Assembly: GCA_024138015.1 (NCBI GenBank)
Contig: JAMXBB010000011.1
Coordinates: 71,037,308-71,101,307 of the forward strand
Direction: 5' to 3'
Length of the DNA stretch: 64,000 nucleotides
DNA from: Lumnitzera littorea
Lineage: Eukaryota; Streptophyta; Magnoliopsida; Myrtales; Combretaceae
The translations under genes and the position numbers were made by a program. The notes beneath the pieces were generated by a model, which was not told the DNA's origin, ran no database searches, and saw only the letters and a program-made list of their open reading frames with translations. Shown piece after piece: positions 11,821-24,062 of the stretch (position 1 is its first letter; every line of letters begins with the position of its first letter).

Positions 11821-12961
11821 CTAATAACTTAATAATTCAACAAGTATTACAACACGCAAAGACACTTATAACTTAACAGTAAAAATGTCAGTTTCCTAAT
11901 GGTATTAACCAGATTCCAAGAAATAATCATGTACATCTAGTCCATTTCCTATTTCTCAAGCATTTAATAATAAATTTTACTTTGATTGATTTCATAACCA
12001 AATAGAGCCTACTTGAGGCCATATTCTAATTTGTCTGTTGTGAATTTTTATTTTTTATTCTTTTGATTAAATGACGTGGTTGAATATCGTAAATGCAATC
12101 CTTTCCTGCAGTAAAATATGAAGATTTTCCTTGAACTTGTGAAAAATACTCATGTATTTGGATTTGGGTCAATTGAGGTGATGCAATTAGATGATGGAGG
12201 GAAAAATGTTATTTCTGTGTGTTTGGGAAAGCATGGAAAAGTAATCATAAGGATTTGGGATGAAGAGATTTTGTTATCAGCCCTATAACTTCATCTTCTC
12301 TGCAATCAAGAAAATGGAGCCTAGAAAGGGTGCAATTCAACTTAATTTATTCGGATTTCTTCTTCTTCTTCTTTTTTTTTCCTTTTTTAAAATTTTTTTG
12401 GCACAACTTATGTAGTATTTTTTCCCCCCCAAACCATACAAGTATTATTTGGACTTTTTTGGTAACACTGTAAATTGTATAAATTAATAAACTAAAAAAC
12501 AAACGTTCATAAAGTAACGTACATCCAAAAATACAGATTTTACTATAAAAGTTATTGCTAACATCACTATTTATGGAATACCTTTAAGAATTACTTTCAG
12601 TGGTACGGGTACCACATTTTCTAAAATTTGAGAAAATCAAGGCATGGTTAATATTTATAAAAGTCAACTACAACAGCAACTCATTGTGAGAAAAAGCAAT
12701 TTTTTTCTCTATGAATATGAACTTCTACTTCTTCTTCTTTTTATTTTTTGGAAACATGTTACATAAAGGAACTTCTTTGTTATAAATTCAAAAGTTAATT
12801 TGTTACCTAAAATGATTTAGCTTGAGACAATTCGAGAATATTTTCAAACTAAATTGAAAAAAATAAAAACAAAACCACTATTTATCAGCTTTATATTCAA
12901 TTTCTAAACATTCCTAATAGGGTGACGTATGAAATTGAAAAACTAACAAACCAAATCAAAT
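11821..12961. other. AT-rich intergenic DNA, no gene recognised
   Basis: There is a (TTC)n-like tract at 12360-12375 and several A or T homopolymers. No coding or RNA signal was seen. Confidence 0.55.
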
Positions 12962-13895
12962 TATTTATTTTTCGTTTTTGTTTTCTTCAAAATGATCATA
13001 CCCCTCCAAAATTGAAAAAAAAAAAGCTAAAGAAAAATCTTTATGTCTTCTTATTCAATTAACACAAAGTACAACTGACAAAATTATCATAAATTTCAAA
13101 TTATTTTGATTGTGGGTAATTCTCTACATATGTTAATTTTGGTTTCAATATTATATAATTATTGGTTTGAGAATAAAATATAAAATCAAATAAGAATGAG
13201 GTTGTGCTTAATCTAATAACTTGTCAAACATGTTGTGATACATAAAATTTGTAAAGCAATCATCAATCGCTAACATAAAGTAACGTTTGGTTGTAAAGAT
13301 TAGAATAAATAAATAAAATTGAATAGAGCAAATATGAGAAGGATTGAACAGTATAAGTTTTATGTATCATGTTTAGTTTATATAGTATTGTATACAAAAT
13401 TGATATTAAAAAATTAATTTTTTATATTATAAAATAATTGATTTTTTATAATATCAATTTTGTATACAATACTATATAAACTAAACATGATACATAAAAC
13501 TTATACTGTTCAATCCTTCTCATATTTGCTCTATTCAATTTTATTTATTTATTCTAATCTTTACAACCAAACGTTACTTTATGTTAGCGATTGATGATTG
13601 CTTTACAAATTTTATGTATCACAACATGTTTGACAAGTTATTAGATTAAGCACAACCTCATTCTTATTTGATTTTATATTTTATTCTCAAACCAATAATT
13701 ATATAATATTGAAACCAAAATTAACATATGTAGAGAATTACCCACAATCAAAATAATTTGAAATTTATGATAATTTTGTCAGTTGTACTTTGTGTTAATT
13801 GAATAAGAAGACATAAAGATTTTTCTTTAGCTTTTTTTTTTTCAATTTTGGAGGGGTATGATCATTTTGAAGAAAACAAAAACGAAAAATAAATA
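12962..13895. repeat. Large perfect inverted repeat (arms about 447 bp, 40-bp centre)
   Basis: 12962-13408 and 13449-13895 are reverse complements. I compared them block by block and found no mismatch or length difference, even through an 11-base homopolymer. The symmetry axis is near 13428.5. The right arm ends immediately before the single N at 13896. The arms are AT-rich and hold no coding frame. Perfect identity over about 450 bp in decaying intergenic DNA suggests a very recent inverted duplication or a fold-back assembly error. Confidence 0.93.
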
Positions 13896-13896
13896 N
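13896..13896. other. Single unresolved base (N)
   Basis: This is the only ambiguous base I noticed in the window. It sits exactly between the end of the large inverted repeat and the start of the MITE-like element, so it probably marks a join or an unresolved point in the assembly. Confidence 0.9.
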
Positions 13897-14105
13897 GACA
13901 AAAATTGGATTAATGGATTGAACAATAAATTTTGATTTTAATATTTAATAAAATTAATATTAATTAATTCAATATTTTAATATAAAAAGGTATTTTTAAG
14001 ATTGTAAAATATTTTTGTTTTTATCCAATAAGTTTTATTTTTATATCAAATGTAAATGAGATAAAATCTAAATTTTTTGTTCAATCCATTAATCCAATTT
14101 TTGTC
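13897..14105. mobile_element. MITE-like element with terminal inverted repeats (209 bp)
   Basis: The first 29 bases (13897-13925, beginning gacaaaaattggattaatgg) recur as an exact reverse complement at 14077-14105. Similarity continues inward to about 42 bp with two mismatches. The interior is AT-rich and non-coding, as in miniature inverted-repeat transposable elements. A target duplication cannot be confirmed because the left neighbour is the N and then the large palindrome. The superfamily is not assigned. Confidence 0.65.
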
Positions 14106-14644
14106 TAATCACTAAATAAATTTACAAACCAAATATTAGATAAAATTTTTTATCTAATCTAATACAATAAAAACTGTGTAATCAAATACTACCTCAAAGT
14201 GTCTATATTTTCATATTAATATCATATTATATGATTCCATACTTAAATTTTGACGATTTTAATTGGAAAAAGTAATCATTTAAACAACAATGAATCAAAT
14301 GAAGCTATATTTATCCTTAATTTCCAATGGGAAATCGAGAAAATCTATCGATATTGGCTTGATATTGAGAAAACAATTTCCAAAATGTCCGTGGGTTTTC
14401 TAAAGTTTATTACAGACCAAAGGTTTCTAATCCGTACTTTAGAAAAGAAAAATTATGCCTTTCTTCCGCAATTATATTTTTTCTCACTTCGTCTAGTTAA
14501 TTTCAAAGAAATAATAAGTGTGGCTACAAAAATTAGAATAACTTCACATATGTATCGGGTGAAACTCAGATTCGTGGTTGCGCGTGGCGGAGAGATAAAA
14601 ACCCAAATTAGGCAATCGAATAAAACTTGTTTGTGCAAATAAAA

Positions 14645-15084
14645 ACAAACCACGTGTGTACTTTCTCGACATGCACAAACGGGCCTTTTTCAATTAACTG
14701 GAAGAGATCGAGACGCTTCGACCGAGGAAGCACCACGTGTCTCTTTCCTTTCAGTAGTGCAGGACACTACAACCTCTCTGATTGGCTATTTTGTTAGACC
14801 AATCACAATGCTGTATTCCTCCCCGATATTCTTCTTTTCTTTCATGCGGACCTACTACCGATTAAAAAAATTTCATCCAATCACATTCTCCTAATGTTTT
14901 GGTGGAGTGCATCTCCTGACACGTGGTTTATATTCCCTGAAACCGGTCCTCCAGTGAGTGCTGTGAGAGATCGACGGTTACGAGTGAGAAAATGAGAGAG
15001 AGTCCAGAGTAAGGTAAGGGAAACTCAGGTCGAGCCCATCACGGCCGTAACGTGACGTCCCGGTAGCGACTTTGAGACTTATAG
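14645..15084 (+). promoter_or_regulatory. Promoter and 5' leader of the second DUF7950-like gene
   Basis: Three CACGTG (G-box) hexamers occur at 14651, 14734 and 14920. These are bound by bZIP and bHLH factors and often mark light- or abscisic-acid-responsive promoters. CCAAT boxes occur as attgg at 14781 and ccaat at 14799 and 14877. A TATA-like tttatatt at 14927-14934 would place the transcription start near 14960. The leader then holds a uORF at 14992-15012. This layout is a much richer promoter than the one seen before the paralogue at 7640. Confidence 0.6.
14992..15012 (+). other. Upstream ORF in the leader (six codons plus stop)
   Basis: An ATG at 14992 opens MRESPE followed by TAA at 15010, 72 bases before the main start. 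If the TATA-like box at 14927-14934 is used, this frame is in the mRNA leader and could reduce translation of the main protein. Confidence 0.45.
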
Positions 15085-16026
15085 ATGGATAGAAGACATG
15101 GAATATACATGATTGGTGGTGCAGTTGCTGGGCCCGATCATACAACCTTCGCCGACAGATTAACCCTAAGATTCCGGCCTATAGCGCCCAAGCCACCGCC
15201 CGGTGAAGGTGGTTCTGGAGGTTTTCAAGCAGGTAATATTAACGCTCCTTTTGCAAAAGCAAGAGTGAAGAGGAAGTACGTTAGGGTTCGTAAAACAAAA
15301 GCTAATACTATAGCTAGAAAAAGAAAAGGAACTTCTGTCCAAAAGAGAGAAGATGACAACTCAAGGAGAGTGACCCTTCAATTGTTGCCTGAGAAAGCTG
15401 ATGATCAGGAATCACCAAAGGCAAAAGCCATGGAAGCCTGCTGTAAAAACCCTAGAATTCCACACAAGGAAATGGAAGCAATTGAGGAAAATAGTAACAA
15501 TAACAACCTAGCTATCACATGGCTGCACATGAATGGCACGATTTTACAATCACCCGATCCTACGGTTGCGTTGCGGCAGATTAAAGCTACTAAAATCGAG
15601 ACATGGGTGATCGTGGAATCCCTGACACACGCATGCAAGGATGCCCGAGTGTTTGACCTAAGTCGTACGGACGCTGAGAGGGTAAAGAATCTCGAGTGCG
15701 ACACTTGCCCTTGCTTCATGTCAGATCTATCCAATAGGGTTAGATGGGTGAATGGGGCATTCCAGAGGATGGTTAGTCACCGGATGATCGCTGTGTGCGG
15801 TGGTGGTCCTGCGTCGGAGATTGCTGTGGGGTTGGTGGCGAAAGAGGAAATCTTGCAGCACCAATCGAGTGGTAATATGTTTAGCTGTAAAGTGAAGGTG
15901 CAGTACACGTGGAGAGAGGAGAGGTGTTCGGGAGGAGTAATGCCGTGTGATGTGTGGAGAATGGTGGGGTTTGGAGGGTTTGCATGGAGGCTGGACGTTA
16001 AAGCAGCACTCAGCTTAGGGCGTTGA
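15085..16026 (+). CDS. Uncharacterised plant protein, probable DUF7950 family (313 aa), paralogue of 7640-8551
   Basis: This is an intact single-exon gene. It has LRFRPIAPKP at residues 28-37, a basic block RVKRKYVRVRK at 60-70 with further KR runs to 81 (possible nuclear signal), VTLQLLPEK at 96-104, CPCF at 208-211, and FAWRLDVKAALSLGR at the C terminus (299-313). Spacing of the blocks matches the other gene to within a few residues, while the middle (about 105-180) is unalignable by eye. No signal peptide or membrane helix is seen. The main ATG was preferred because translation from it mirrors the paralogue's N terminus. The function of the family is unknown to me; conserved Cys-Pro-Cys and Trp residues suggest a folded C-terminal domain. 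Same orientation and 6.5 kb spacing suggest tandem duplication. Confidence 0.9.
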   Translation: MDRRHGIYMIGGAVAGPDHTTFADRLTLRFRPIAPKPPPGEGGSGGFQAGNINAPFAKARVKRKYVRVRKTKANTIARKRKGTSVQKREDDNSRRVTLQLLPEKADDQESPKAKAMEACCKNPRIPHKEMEAIEENSNNNNLAITWLHMNGTILQSPDPTVALRQIKATKIETWVIVESLTHACKDARVFDLSRTDAERVKNLECDTCPCFMSDLSNRVRWVNGAFQRMVSHRMIAVCGGGPASEIAVGLVAKEEILQHQSSGNMFSCKVKVQYTWREERCSGGVMPCDVWRMVGFGGFAWRLDVKAALSLGR

Positions 16027-16320
16027 AACCAACCAAAAGAAACGATTTGAATAAGGTAAAAAAATAATGATGTTGAAGACAAAGGACGCGTTTGATTTGC
16101 AGGTACGATAATAATGGTTTGCTAAATCGATGGCATATTGTTGTCTAATCGTATGATTTTGCCTCGAAGAATCCTAATATTTCAACAGGCTATACATACT
16201 ATACTGCCTTTTAACAAAACGAAAAATAAAAAGAATTACGTAGTGATTCGTTTCTATGTACTACCACAGCTTTTTAGGATTCCGCAATCAGATTGACTAC
16301 CTAGGACTGAATAAACAAAG
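16027..16320 (+). other. Probable 3' region of the second gene
   Basis: The stretch after the TGA stop is AT-rich and includes an aataaa-containing tgaataaacaaag near 16308, a candidate polyadenylation signal. The actual cleavage site is not known. Confidence 0.35.
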
Positions 16321-19300
16321 AAGCCAAGGAGCTATACGATTTGGAGATGGGGCAAATAAAAGTTTGAAGGAAGAAATAATAATATTAATAATAATAATGT
16401 GGCCGGGAGATATCAAACACCTAAAATAGTAGGTAGTACACAAATAACAACTAACAAGCCACTTCCCAATCCAAACATTTAATGAATGAGAACAAACTAT
16501 ATAACGCTTGCTCATAAATAGGACCAAAATTCATGATAGGGAACAATATAAGACAGGTTTATTAGGGCCATATATCTCTTGAAATACTTTATGAATAGTA
16601 GGCTCGAGTTAGAATCTAATATGTCAAGTTTTCTACTATTATTTGGTTAATTATGTCTCTATATCGAGATAATTTTTTATTTTATACGATATGCCTAACA
16701 TGATGTTTTATTTTTAATTCAACTTATTACTAAGAGATCATTTATCTTAGAAGTGCTCTTTGTTAAGCATACTTAATGTTAGAGTTTCAATATACTCTAA
16801 ATCGATAGACCAAAAGATGTCTCGATAATAAAAATTTTACCACACTATATACTTTGAATGTTGTCACAAGCCACTCATAGCACAAACATTCTTGTCTATA
16901 TTTATCTATATCCTGGATTACACCAAGTCACGATGACTCTAAAGGTCTTCCTTAAAAGCTCTTAAGATGTCAATACTATGGCATTTTACCATTCATAGCA
17001 TCAACACCCCTATTCGATTAATAAACTATTTTGATATCATTTGTAGTGATTGGATTGTACACATTGAATTCTTGTCAAGCTTGATGTGGTTTTATACTTG
17101 ATATCAGTTGCTTCCAAAATATCATCCATCTTAAGAATGTCTCTTGGCTAAGCATGTAGAATTCTCTTTTAACAAAGTTGGTAAGCATTAATAAGAGTAG
17201 TATTCTATCTATCATATCCATCACTATGTATGTTAAATCGCGTGTCAATATTATCCAATCTTTACATAATATAGTTGCAAAAGAAAAAATAAGACATTGA
17301 TACATGTACAAAGCTAAGAAAAACCTTAGAACAACAAACCCATATTAAAGGGGTTTTTTTTTCAAGGAAATCTTCAAGAATGATTTGAAACAAAATTTAC
17401 AATTGATCAAAGACGGCAAACTAAACAAGACCAAAATGCTAAAACCAAACGTTTTAAGAAAGATAATCTACAATTGATAAGATGTCATATATACATAAAT
17501 TACATACATGATACAACCGTTTTGTCATTATTTAAAATACCTAATAAAAATTTATTTGTCTAATTGTAATTTTTTTTCATTTATTATTTATTTTATCATT
17601 ATAAATCAATTTGGAAAAGGTAGAAAAATTCGAAGTGACATATGACTCAGTAGGTTGTTTTCTATTTTTTTGTTCTCTCGCCTTATACTCACCAAGTACA
17701 ACCTCATGTAATCAATACGATCATTTTTTTTTTCATTTTGTTTCCCCATTTTTATGACTTCAAATTTATGATCCTATCAATATTTTTACACTGCCCATAG
17801 CCATTTTTTTTTTCCATTAATTATTTTACATCTTAAAAAAAATGGTAATCATTTGTGATTGAAGTCGTGAAACGAATTGTTATTTTTTCCATTTGAAAAG
17901 AAAAATCCTTCAACCAAATAATACAATTAGTGTCTGAGGCAACAAAACAACCAAACCAAACATTGTGACTGTTTTGATTTTAAAGGAGTGAACCGAATCT
18001 AACCCTATTGACAGACATAGATAGAAAAAGGTTCAACACATACTTGGCAATTGTTGAACAACAATTCAAAACTGGGTTTATTTAGAAATCTTATCTACTT
18101 GTGTGTCACAAAAATTCACTTATTATAGTTTACTTTATTTAGTTTCACATAAAAAAAAAAGCAAATAAATTTTTACAATGAATTAAATATATATACTTCT
18201 TAAAACATTTTTTTTTAAAGGTACGTGAATTTCACTTTCCTACTCTCATTTCCTAACTACATATTCTTCATAATTACGGTAGGATACAATATATATATAT
18301 ATATATCCAAATATCGAATTGAAATGAAAACAGAATGAATACAAATCAAGTAGCTTCCACAAATTCATATGTCAAATAGATACATACGAGGGATAGTATA
18401 GATATAGACAAAATACATAAAAGAAAAACAAGAGAGAGAGAGAGAGACGATCTGAAAAGACCACATTGCATAATTTACAATATATGAATGTAAATGTTAT
18501 TTAGGTAAAGGAAAAACCTAATCTTATATATGAAGTTTGTATCATATCAAATGACCTTTCCTAATTAGAAAAGACATTCATTATGTCTAGTATGCTACTT
18601 GAAATGATTAGAGGTGAGCATGAAATAATGAAAATTTTAAATATGACGAAGTTTATTTTTTGTGTTCACAAAATATCTCGTGTAGTTTTAAAAAATTTTC
18701 TCATGTCAAATTATCATACTCATCACTAGTCAATCCAAGTGGCACACGAAGCCTTTTCGTTCTATTGCAATGTATTGATCACAACAAAAAGTGGATTGGT
18801 GATGCATGCGAGAAGGTTATTGGAGGAATTTCTAGTCTTCACTTTAAAATGGCTTCTATTTTTAACATGGTATTAGAGTCATTTTTCTCTATTATTAGTT
18901 GACTCTCTTGCACTTGTTGAGCAAGCATCGCATTATGTTGTTGGCTTTGGTGCCTTCACAACATGTATATATTGGGGGATTTCTAATAGTCACTACAAGT
19001 AGGATTTGATTAATTAGCGAATTTGATTGGCTAATTTTGGTGAAAAATTAACTTCCCAATTAATCACTATCATGCTTACTTCAAAATCTATAATGGTACT
19101 CTAATCATATCCTGCAAGTTACTTAGGTTGATAGGATATTATATGCCAATGTTATTTGTGTTATATGTATCGATATGAATTTGACACGAACATGATTAAA
19201 TGCAACAAGAAACCTTTTTTTATTATCACCAAAAAGAAAAAGAAACAGCCAAAATGAAACATTCAAAGTTTCGTCATCTTAAACAATATCTTACTTCCTA

Positions 19301-21300
19301 GATTAATTTATTGTATCACTGAAAAATATTCCAACAAATCAGTAGTAATAAATCCTATGTGGTGAGTTGATATGTCATTTTCAGGTCAATGTTGTCTATT
19401 GAAATGTGCTACTTTCACATTGGATTATTAACCACATATTATATAGTTAATCAACCATTGTGGCTTAAAATCAGTTGCATATGCAATCACAAATTAACAT
19501 CTACCCGATCGGACAAGATGTCAAACATGTTGTGTAAGATTTCCAAATCAATCATGTTGCTTGGAAATTAAGCATAGTACTTTTGAAATATTTTAGTTTG
19601 CATTGAAACTCAAGGGCGATTCACTCTCTTCAATCAGTGAACGTGCTGCCGAGTCAACTCAAGCAAGTCCTGGAGGTTAATTTTGGAAAGTGCAGTCTTT
19701 GGTGAACTTGAGGTTGTCCACGCAGCTACCATTGTTAGCTAGCTATGGTCCTAACAATAATGGAAACAAGCAGAACATGTACCTATGGCGTAGTAAATAT
19801 AAAGAATGTGTAGATTTTTTAATCAAAATTCAGGTATTGGATATTTTACCATCACATTGGTATTACGTACAAAATAATATATGAGATTTTTCAAAAGGGG
19901 AAATTTTGGCGATCGGTTAGGGATTTCCAATTATATTGATGCATCCAAGATTCCTGCAGTTAGATAGAATGTAAGTATGGATAAAGTAGATGCATAAATA
20001 TGTACCAATTATTAGCGATTTTTAGTTTGGAATGTTAGTTGAATTAACAATTTGTGTCATGGTCTATGGATATAATATTTTATCTTATCATAAAAAAGTC
20101 ATTGTAAAAGAAATGCGAAATGGTTCACTGTAAATTCACTCCAGTCGATAGATTTTAAGGACCATCCACCGGCAATAAATGTGATTTTAATATAAAAAAC
20201 TATATGCATGAAAAATTGGTAGTTTAAGGAGATGATAAGTTTGATTTCTCTCACCCTCAATAGTTATTATAGTAATTGATCCTAAAAAAAAAAAAAAGAA
20301 ATTGGAAAAAAAAAATCACACGGTTATGTAACCATCCTAGACATCCCACAATTATTGACATTAGATATATGCTCGATAAATTTTATTTATCATTTCATAT
20401 TGTGAATATTTGATCAGTTATGCTTCAAGAACCAAAAAGTTCCATGGAAGAATCTGTAAGCTATCGAAATGAAATGAAAGAAACAAAAGGCTCTGCTACA
20501 CCTATCGCTGTCGCACTTGAAGGCGCAAGAATTTGCGTGGCTGAAAGAAAAATAAAACATAACTAATGTTTAATAAAAAAAAAATATAAAAAAGTTTTTT
20601 ATCCAGAAATTAAAAATATGTTTTAACTAGAAATAAAAATCTTTTTTTTTTTAATTTCTAAACTATTGATTAGTCATAAAAAAATATAAAAAATAATATG
20701 TTTTGTTATTTTCAATAAAAGCCTTTTTTTTCTTTTCAAGAATTATTGTTAGTAACTCTTTTTAGTTTTAAAATTCAACTCCTCAAACCCAAACTTTCTA
20801 ATTTTTTAAATAAACTAGTGGTTAGAATTCAATGCATACATTTAATTTCTAACATACTTCTTTTTCCTATTTCAATTGATAGCGACTCTTATAAACAAAC
20901 TTTTAAAAATAATTTTTAAAAACCCTTTAATTTCTGGTCAAGTGATTTATATTGAAATGGCCAGTTTAATATGCATCGAAATCAAAAGAGGGTCAAAACG
21001 GGCTCGACAACGACCATGTAAGAGTTTTCATACCTATTCGTCCATTTGTCTATACTGATGGAAACTTATTTGTTTAGCGTATTAAACTTACGTGTGAGAT
21101 CTTGCTTTCTATGATGGTAAATCCATACAGTTATTCAAGGCATGGTTCCAGAGGAAAACATGCAGGTGCTAGGATTTAACGTTATGTTCCTACTCTATAC
21201 AAAAAGGATGCTTAGTTGCATCAAATGATAAGTGGATAACTGCTATTGTTGTGCTAACACCTATCTGTTGCTTTTCCTCAGAGAGGCAAAATAACGCGGA
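16321..21300. other. AT-rich intergenic DNA, no gene recognised
   Basis: Simple repeats are present: (AAT)n at about 16377-16398, (TA)n at 18290-18306, (GA)n at 18430-18448 and poly(A) near 20284-20315. Short frames such as 18660-18902 and 19690-19884 have no recognisable homology and no coding character. Nothing else was supported. Confidence 0.55.
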
Positions 21301-21303
21301 TTT

Positions 21304-21561
21304 TTATGAAGCTAAAGACCTGAAGATTTGTTGTTGCTGTGACTTGTCTACTTCAAAATCTATCGACCATATGTGCTTGTTGAAAGTACTATACCCATCG
21401 CCGTTTTTCCATCCATAACTTGTCTGGTAATAGTTGCAGTGTGCACGAATATTTCCATATGGACCTGCAATCTTATATAAATGTTTAGTAAGAATTTCAT
21501 ATTTAAGAGGTTTTAGTGGCTTACTGCTAATTTCACCTTCACCGCATGGCTGGCCTTCCAA
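21304..21561 (-). pseudogene. Possible hAT-transposase BED zinc-finger fragment
   Basis: The - strand frame (85 codons) contains IRAHCNYYQTSYGWKNGDG followed by YSTFNKHIWS. This resembles the BED-type finger found at the N terminus of plant hAT transposases (C-x2-C ... G-T-x2-L-x2-H). The second zinc ligand is a Tyr here and only one His is clear. No downstream transposase catalytic or dimerisation region was found. It could equally be a chance frame; I rate it weakly. Confidence 0.3.
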
Positions 21562-22826
21562 CTCCTCCTCGGTTAGTTGTTTGAGCTACTCCTCTCAGTA
21601 CGTCTCTTCTTCTGCATGGGATAAACACCAAGTATCATGTGCTTAAACCAAGGTGGAAGAAAGTCCATTATATCACTCAATCCTAGCTGAAGTTATAGAA
21701 ATTGTACTCATTAATGTCATGGATGTCTACACACTTCACTTCCCAGGTTAGTTTCTTACCTATGTTGGAGCCTGACTTCTTGCCAAAGCTAGATCCACCA
21801 CGAAAAAAAAACTTGCAATTTGTGTATACAAAAGTGACTATAGAAATAAATAGAAAATAGGTAGTGAGCTTAAAATGAGAAGTTAATAGAAAGTTGATGG
21901 TAGTATGAAATGTAAGAGCAAAAATATTAGAACACTTGAAAGTGATGAGATATGGTAGAGTAAATTAAAAATTAGCATAGCATATTGCACATGGGTCTCT
22001 GTGTTTGAGGTAGATCAACTATTTCACTGGGTCTCCAATTTATAGGCAGAGTTTTGAACATTGTATAATGCGCGATATTTTTTTTAACACTCCACTTCCA
22101 CTTTTCTCCGTTACACACTTTGTTCCTACCTTTTGAATTGAAGATGCTCCGTGTATCCGTTTCAATTTAAACACATCTCTCTTATTTCTGTCTACCATCC
22201 TCCTCTCTTTCTCCCAATAATTCTCTCCTACTCTCATTTCTACTAAAACCTCTTTCTCTCATCTCAACAATTCTCTCACTCTATCTAAATTATTTCACTC
22301 TCCCTCTCCACTTTCTTATTACTTTCTAATTTAATTTTCTAAAAGGGTAAATGGGTTGTGGATTTGCAGGTTGCTACATGCAGCTTTTTGTTCTTTTATT
22401 TGTTTACATTTTTTATTAATGTCTAAGTCCAAACCTAGCGGGTCCATGGTCCTACCGTTAAACCCATCTTGGACTTGCCTTTGTGGCAAGGTCTTAACCC
22501 CATATGACCAAGTCCGAGTCTGAATTCGAACTTGACAATATTGTTTTTATCTGAGTTACGGGCTAAAATCATCAACACATACTATGTTCTAATCTAAAAT
22601 AACTTCAAATAAAGTTTGAGAACTCAATCTTAAAATCTTTATTTTCAATAATTTGAAAGAATTATCTTTTTCCTTTTCCATATTTTTGCCCAAAGTTCTT
22701 TTCCTGTATAAAGCTATAGAAAATCGCATATATTTCCATGGTCCTATTTTTACCAATTTTTACTTTAACCATAATCGATTATCATGCAATAAATAGTAGT
22801 AAGGGATGTTAACTAATATTAGCTTT
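21562..22826. other. Intergenic DNA, no gene recognised
   Basis: 22080-22320 is pyrimidine-rich (repeated ctctct and tttctc). The rest is AT-rich without coding signal. This is the left flank of the Tat element, whose insertion point is at 22826/22827. Confidence 0.5.
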
Positions 22827-23326
22827 TGTCGTCTCTGAGGATTTGTTGGTAGTTATTAGGCTCTACACATAGTAAGCTTGTAAAATAAGACATTGTGAGG
22901 GGACGTTAAGGTATTGTCCAGCATAATCACTCCAATATTTAAGTCAACAGTAAATACTTGGAGAATATAAGGTACTTTAAGTAATAGGTAAACTTGGTGC
23001 ACAAAGTCTAGAAAGCTTTATCGCTGGGTAAGGATTGATATTTATAGTAAAGTAGCGCCAACAGTTAGAAGGCAATTAATGGTAGAGATCTTCTCTCGCA
23101 AGTATGAAAAAATGGGGTCATGGTGTCCAACATGTCCCGCTTATTCCGAATGTGGTTGTTAACTCGATATTTTATCCTTATCTTATACATTCTAGCCATT
23201 GCAGAGCTTTTTGGGCTTAATTAATCTAGGCTCAAGGCTTAAGCTCATGGGAATGAGCCCTAGGCGACAAGACGTGTCAGATTTAGATAGGCTTGAGGGG
23301 CCTATGTTTAAAAACCTCTATCAGCC
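22827..23326 (-). repeat. 3' LTR of the Tat-type element
   Basis: This 500-bp sequence is directly repeated at 33270-33770. On the - strand it begins TGGCTGATAG and ends CAGAGACGACA, so it keeps the TG...CA ends. The two copies differ at many sites, mostly transitions by eye, so the insertion is old. Confidence 0.85.
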
Positions 23327-23345
23327 ACCTACACCCCCCTACAGT
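23327..23345 (-). promoter_or_regulatory. Polypurine tract next to the 3' LTR
   Basis: On the - strand the bases just before the 3' LTR read taggggggtgtagg, a G-rich stretch at the position where plus-strand DNA synthesis is primed in LTR retrotransposons. Confidence 0.5.
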
Positions 23346-24062
23346 CTCATTGCCAAGGCAAAGGTAAGGAGAAGGGATATATAGGTTGCTCGAGCATGAC
23401 TAGTTCGACTCAAAGGAGCTTGAGTTGGCGCTACAATGCCAATGTGGCAAGAGTATAGGTTCGGGCTGATAGCGGACCAAAGCAAGGATGCCCGAGCTGA
23501 AGATGTCCGAGGTGGGATAGACCAAAGTGGTCAGCAACTATTCCAAAGTGAAGTACCGAAGACCCCAAGCAAGATGGAGTCCTAATTGGGTATTAGAGCA
23601 GGACACCTTTGCATCTCACTTAATAGGTGCTTCAAGGCCATGAACTGGTCTGACCGAATAGTATTTACAATGGACTAAGCAGACACAATTGTCCCGTGTG
23701 TTTATCATGCTGACTAAGTAGAAGTTGAATGGGCTTTAAGGAAACTTCTTGTTGAAGGAACTTTTTCAAATTGCGACTTTTACGTACCCGTTTTCTATAC
23801 GTTTAATGTAATGCGACAAGTGTCATGATTTAGTAGACTGGTGTCATGTTATAGCAGACTAGTATACAACTACATGCACTTTGCCTTTTAAAGATGATTG
23901 TCCAATCAAAACTCATTCCACGTGTTTGTTGTGCAGCATTTCAAGGGATTCATGCTTATACGGATCCTTATAACCGCCTGTACGGCTTCCCAGATACTAT
24001 GCCTATAAATAACAGGGTCATAACATGAGACCACCTTTCTGTAATCACTTTATTCTACTACT

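Noticed and set aside
14250..14642. 130-codon + frame as a gene upstream of the second DUF7950-like gene
   Set aside because: It has an AT-biased composition with no recognisable motif and runs into the promoter region with the first G-box; it looks like a chance frame.
15405..16082. Long - strand frames overlapping the second DUF7950-like gene
   Set aside because: Same reason: they are mirror frames of a conserved + strand protein.
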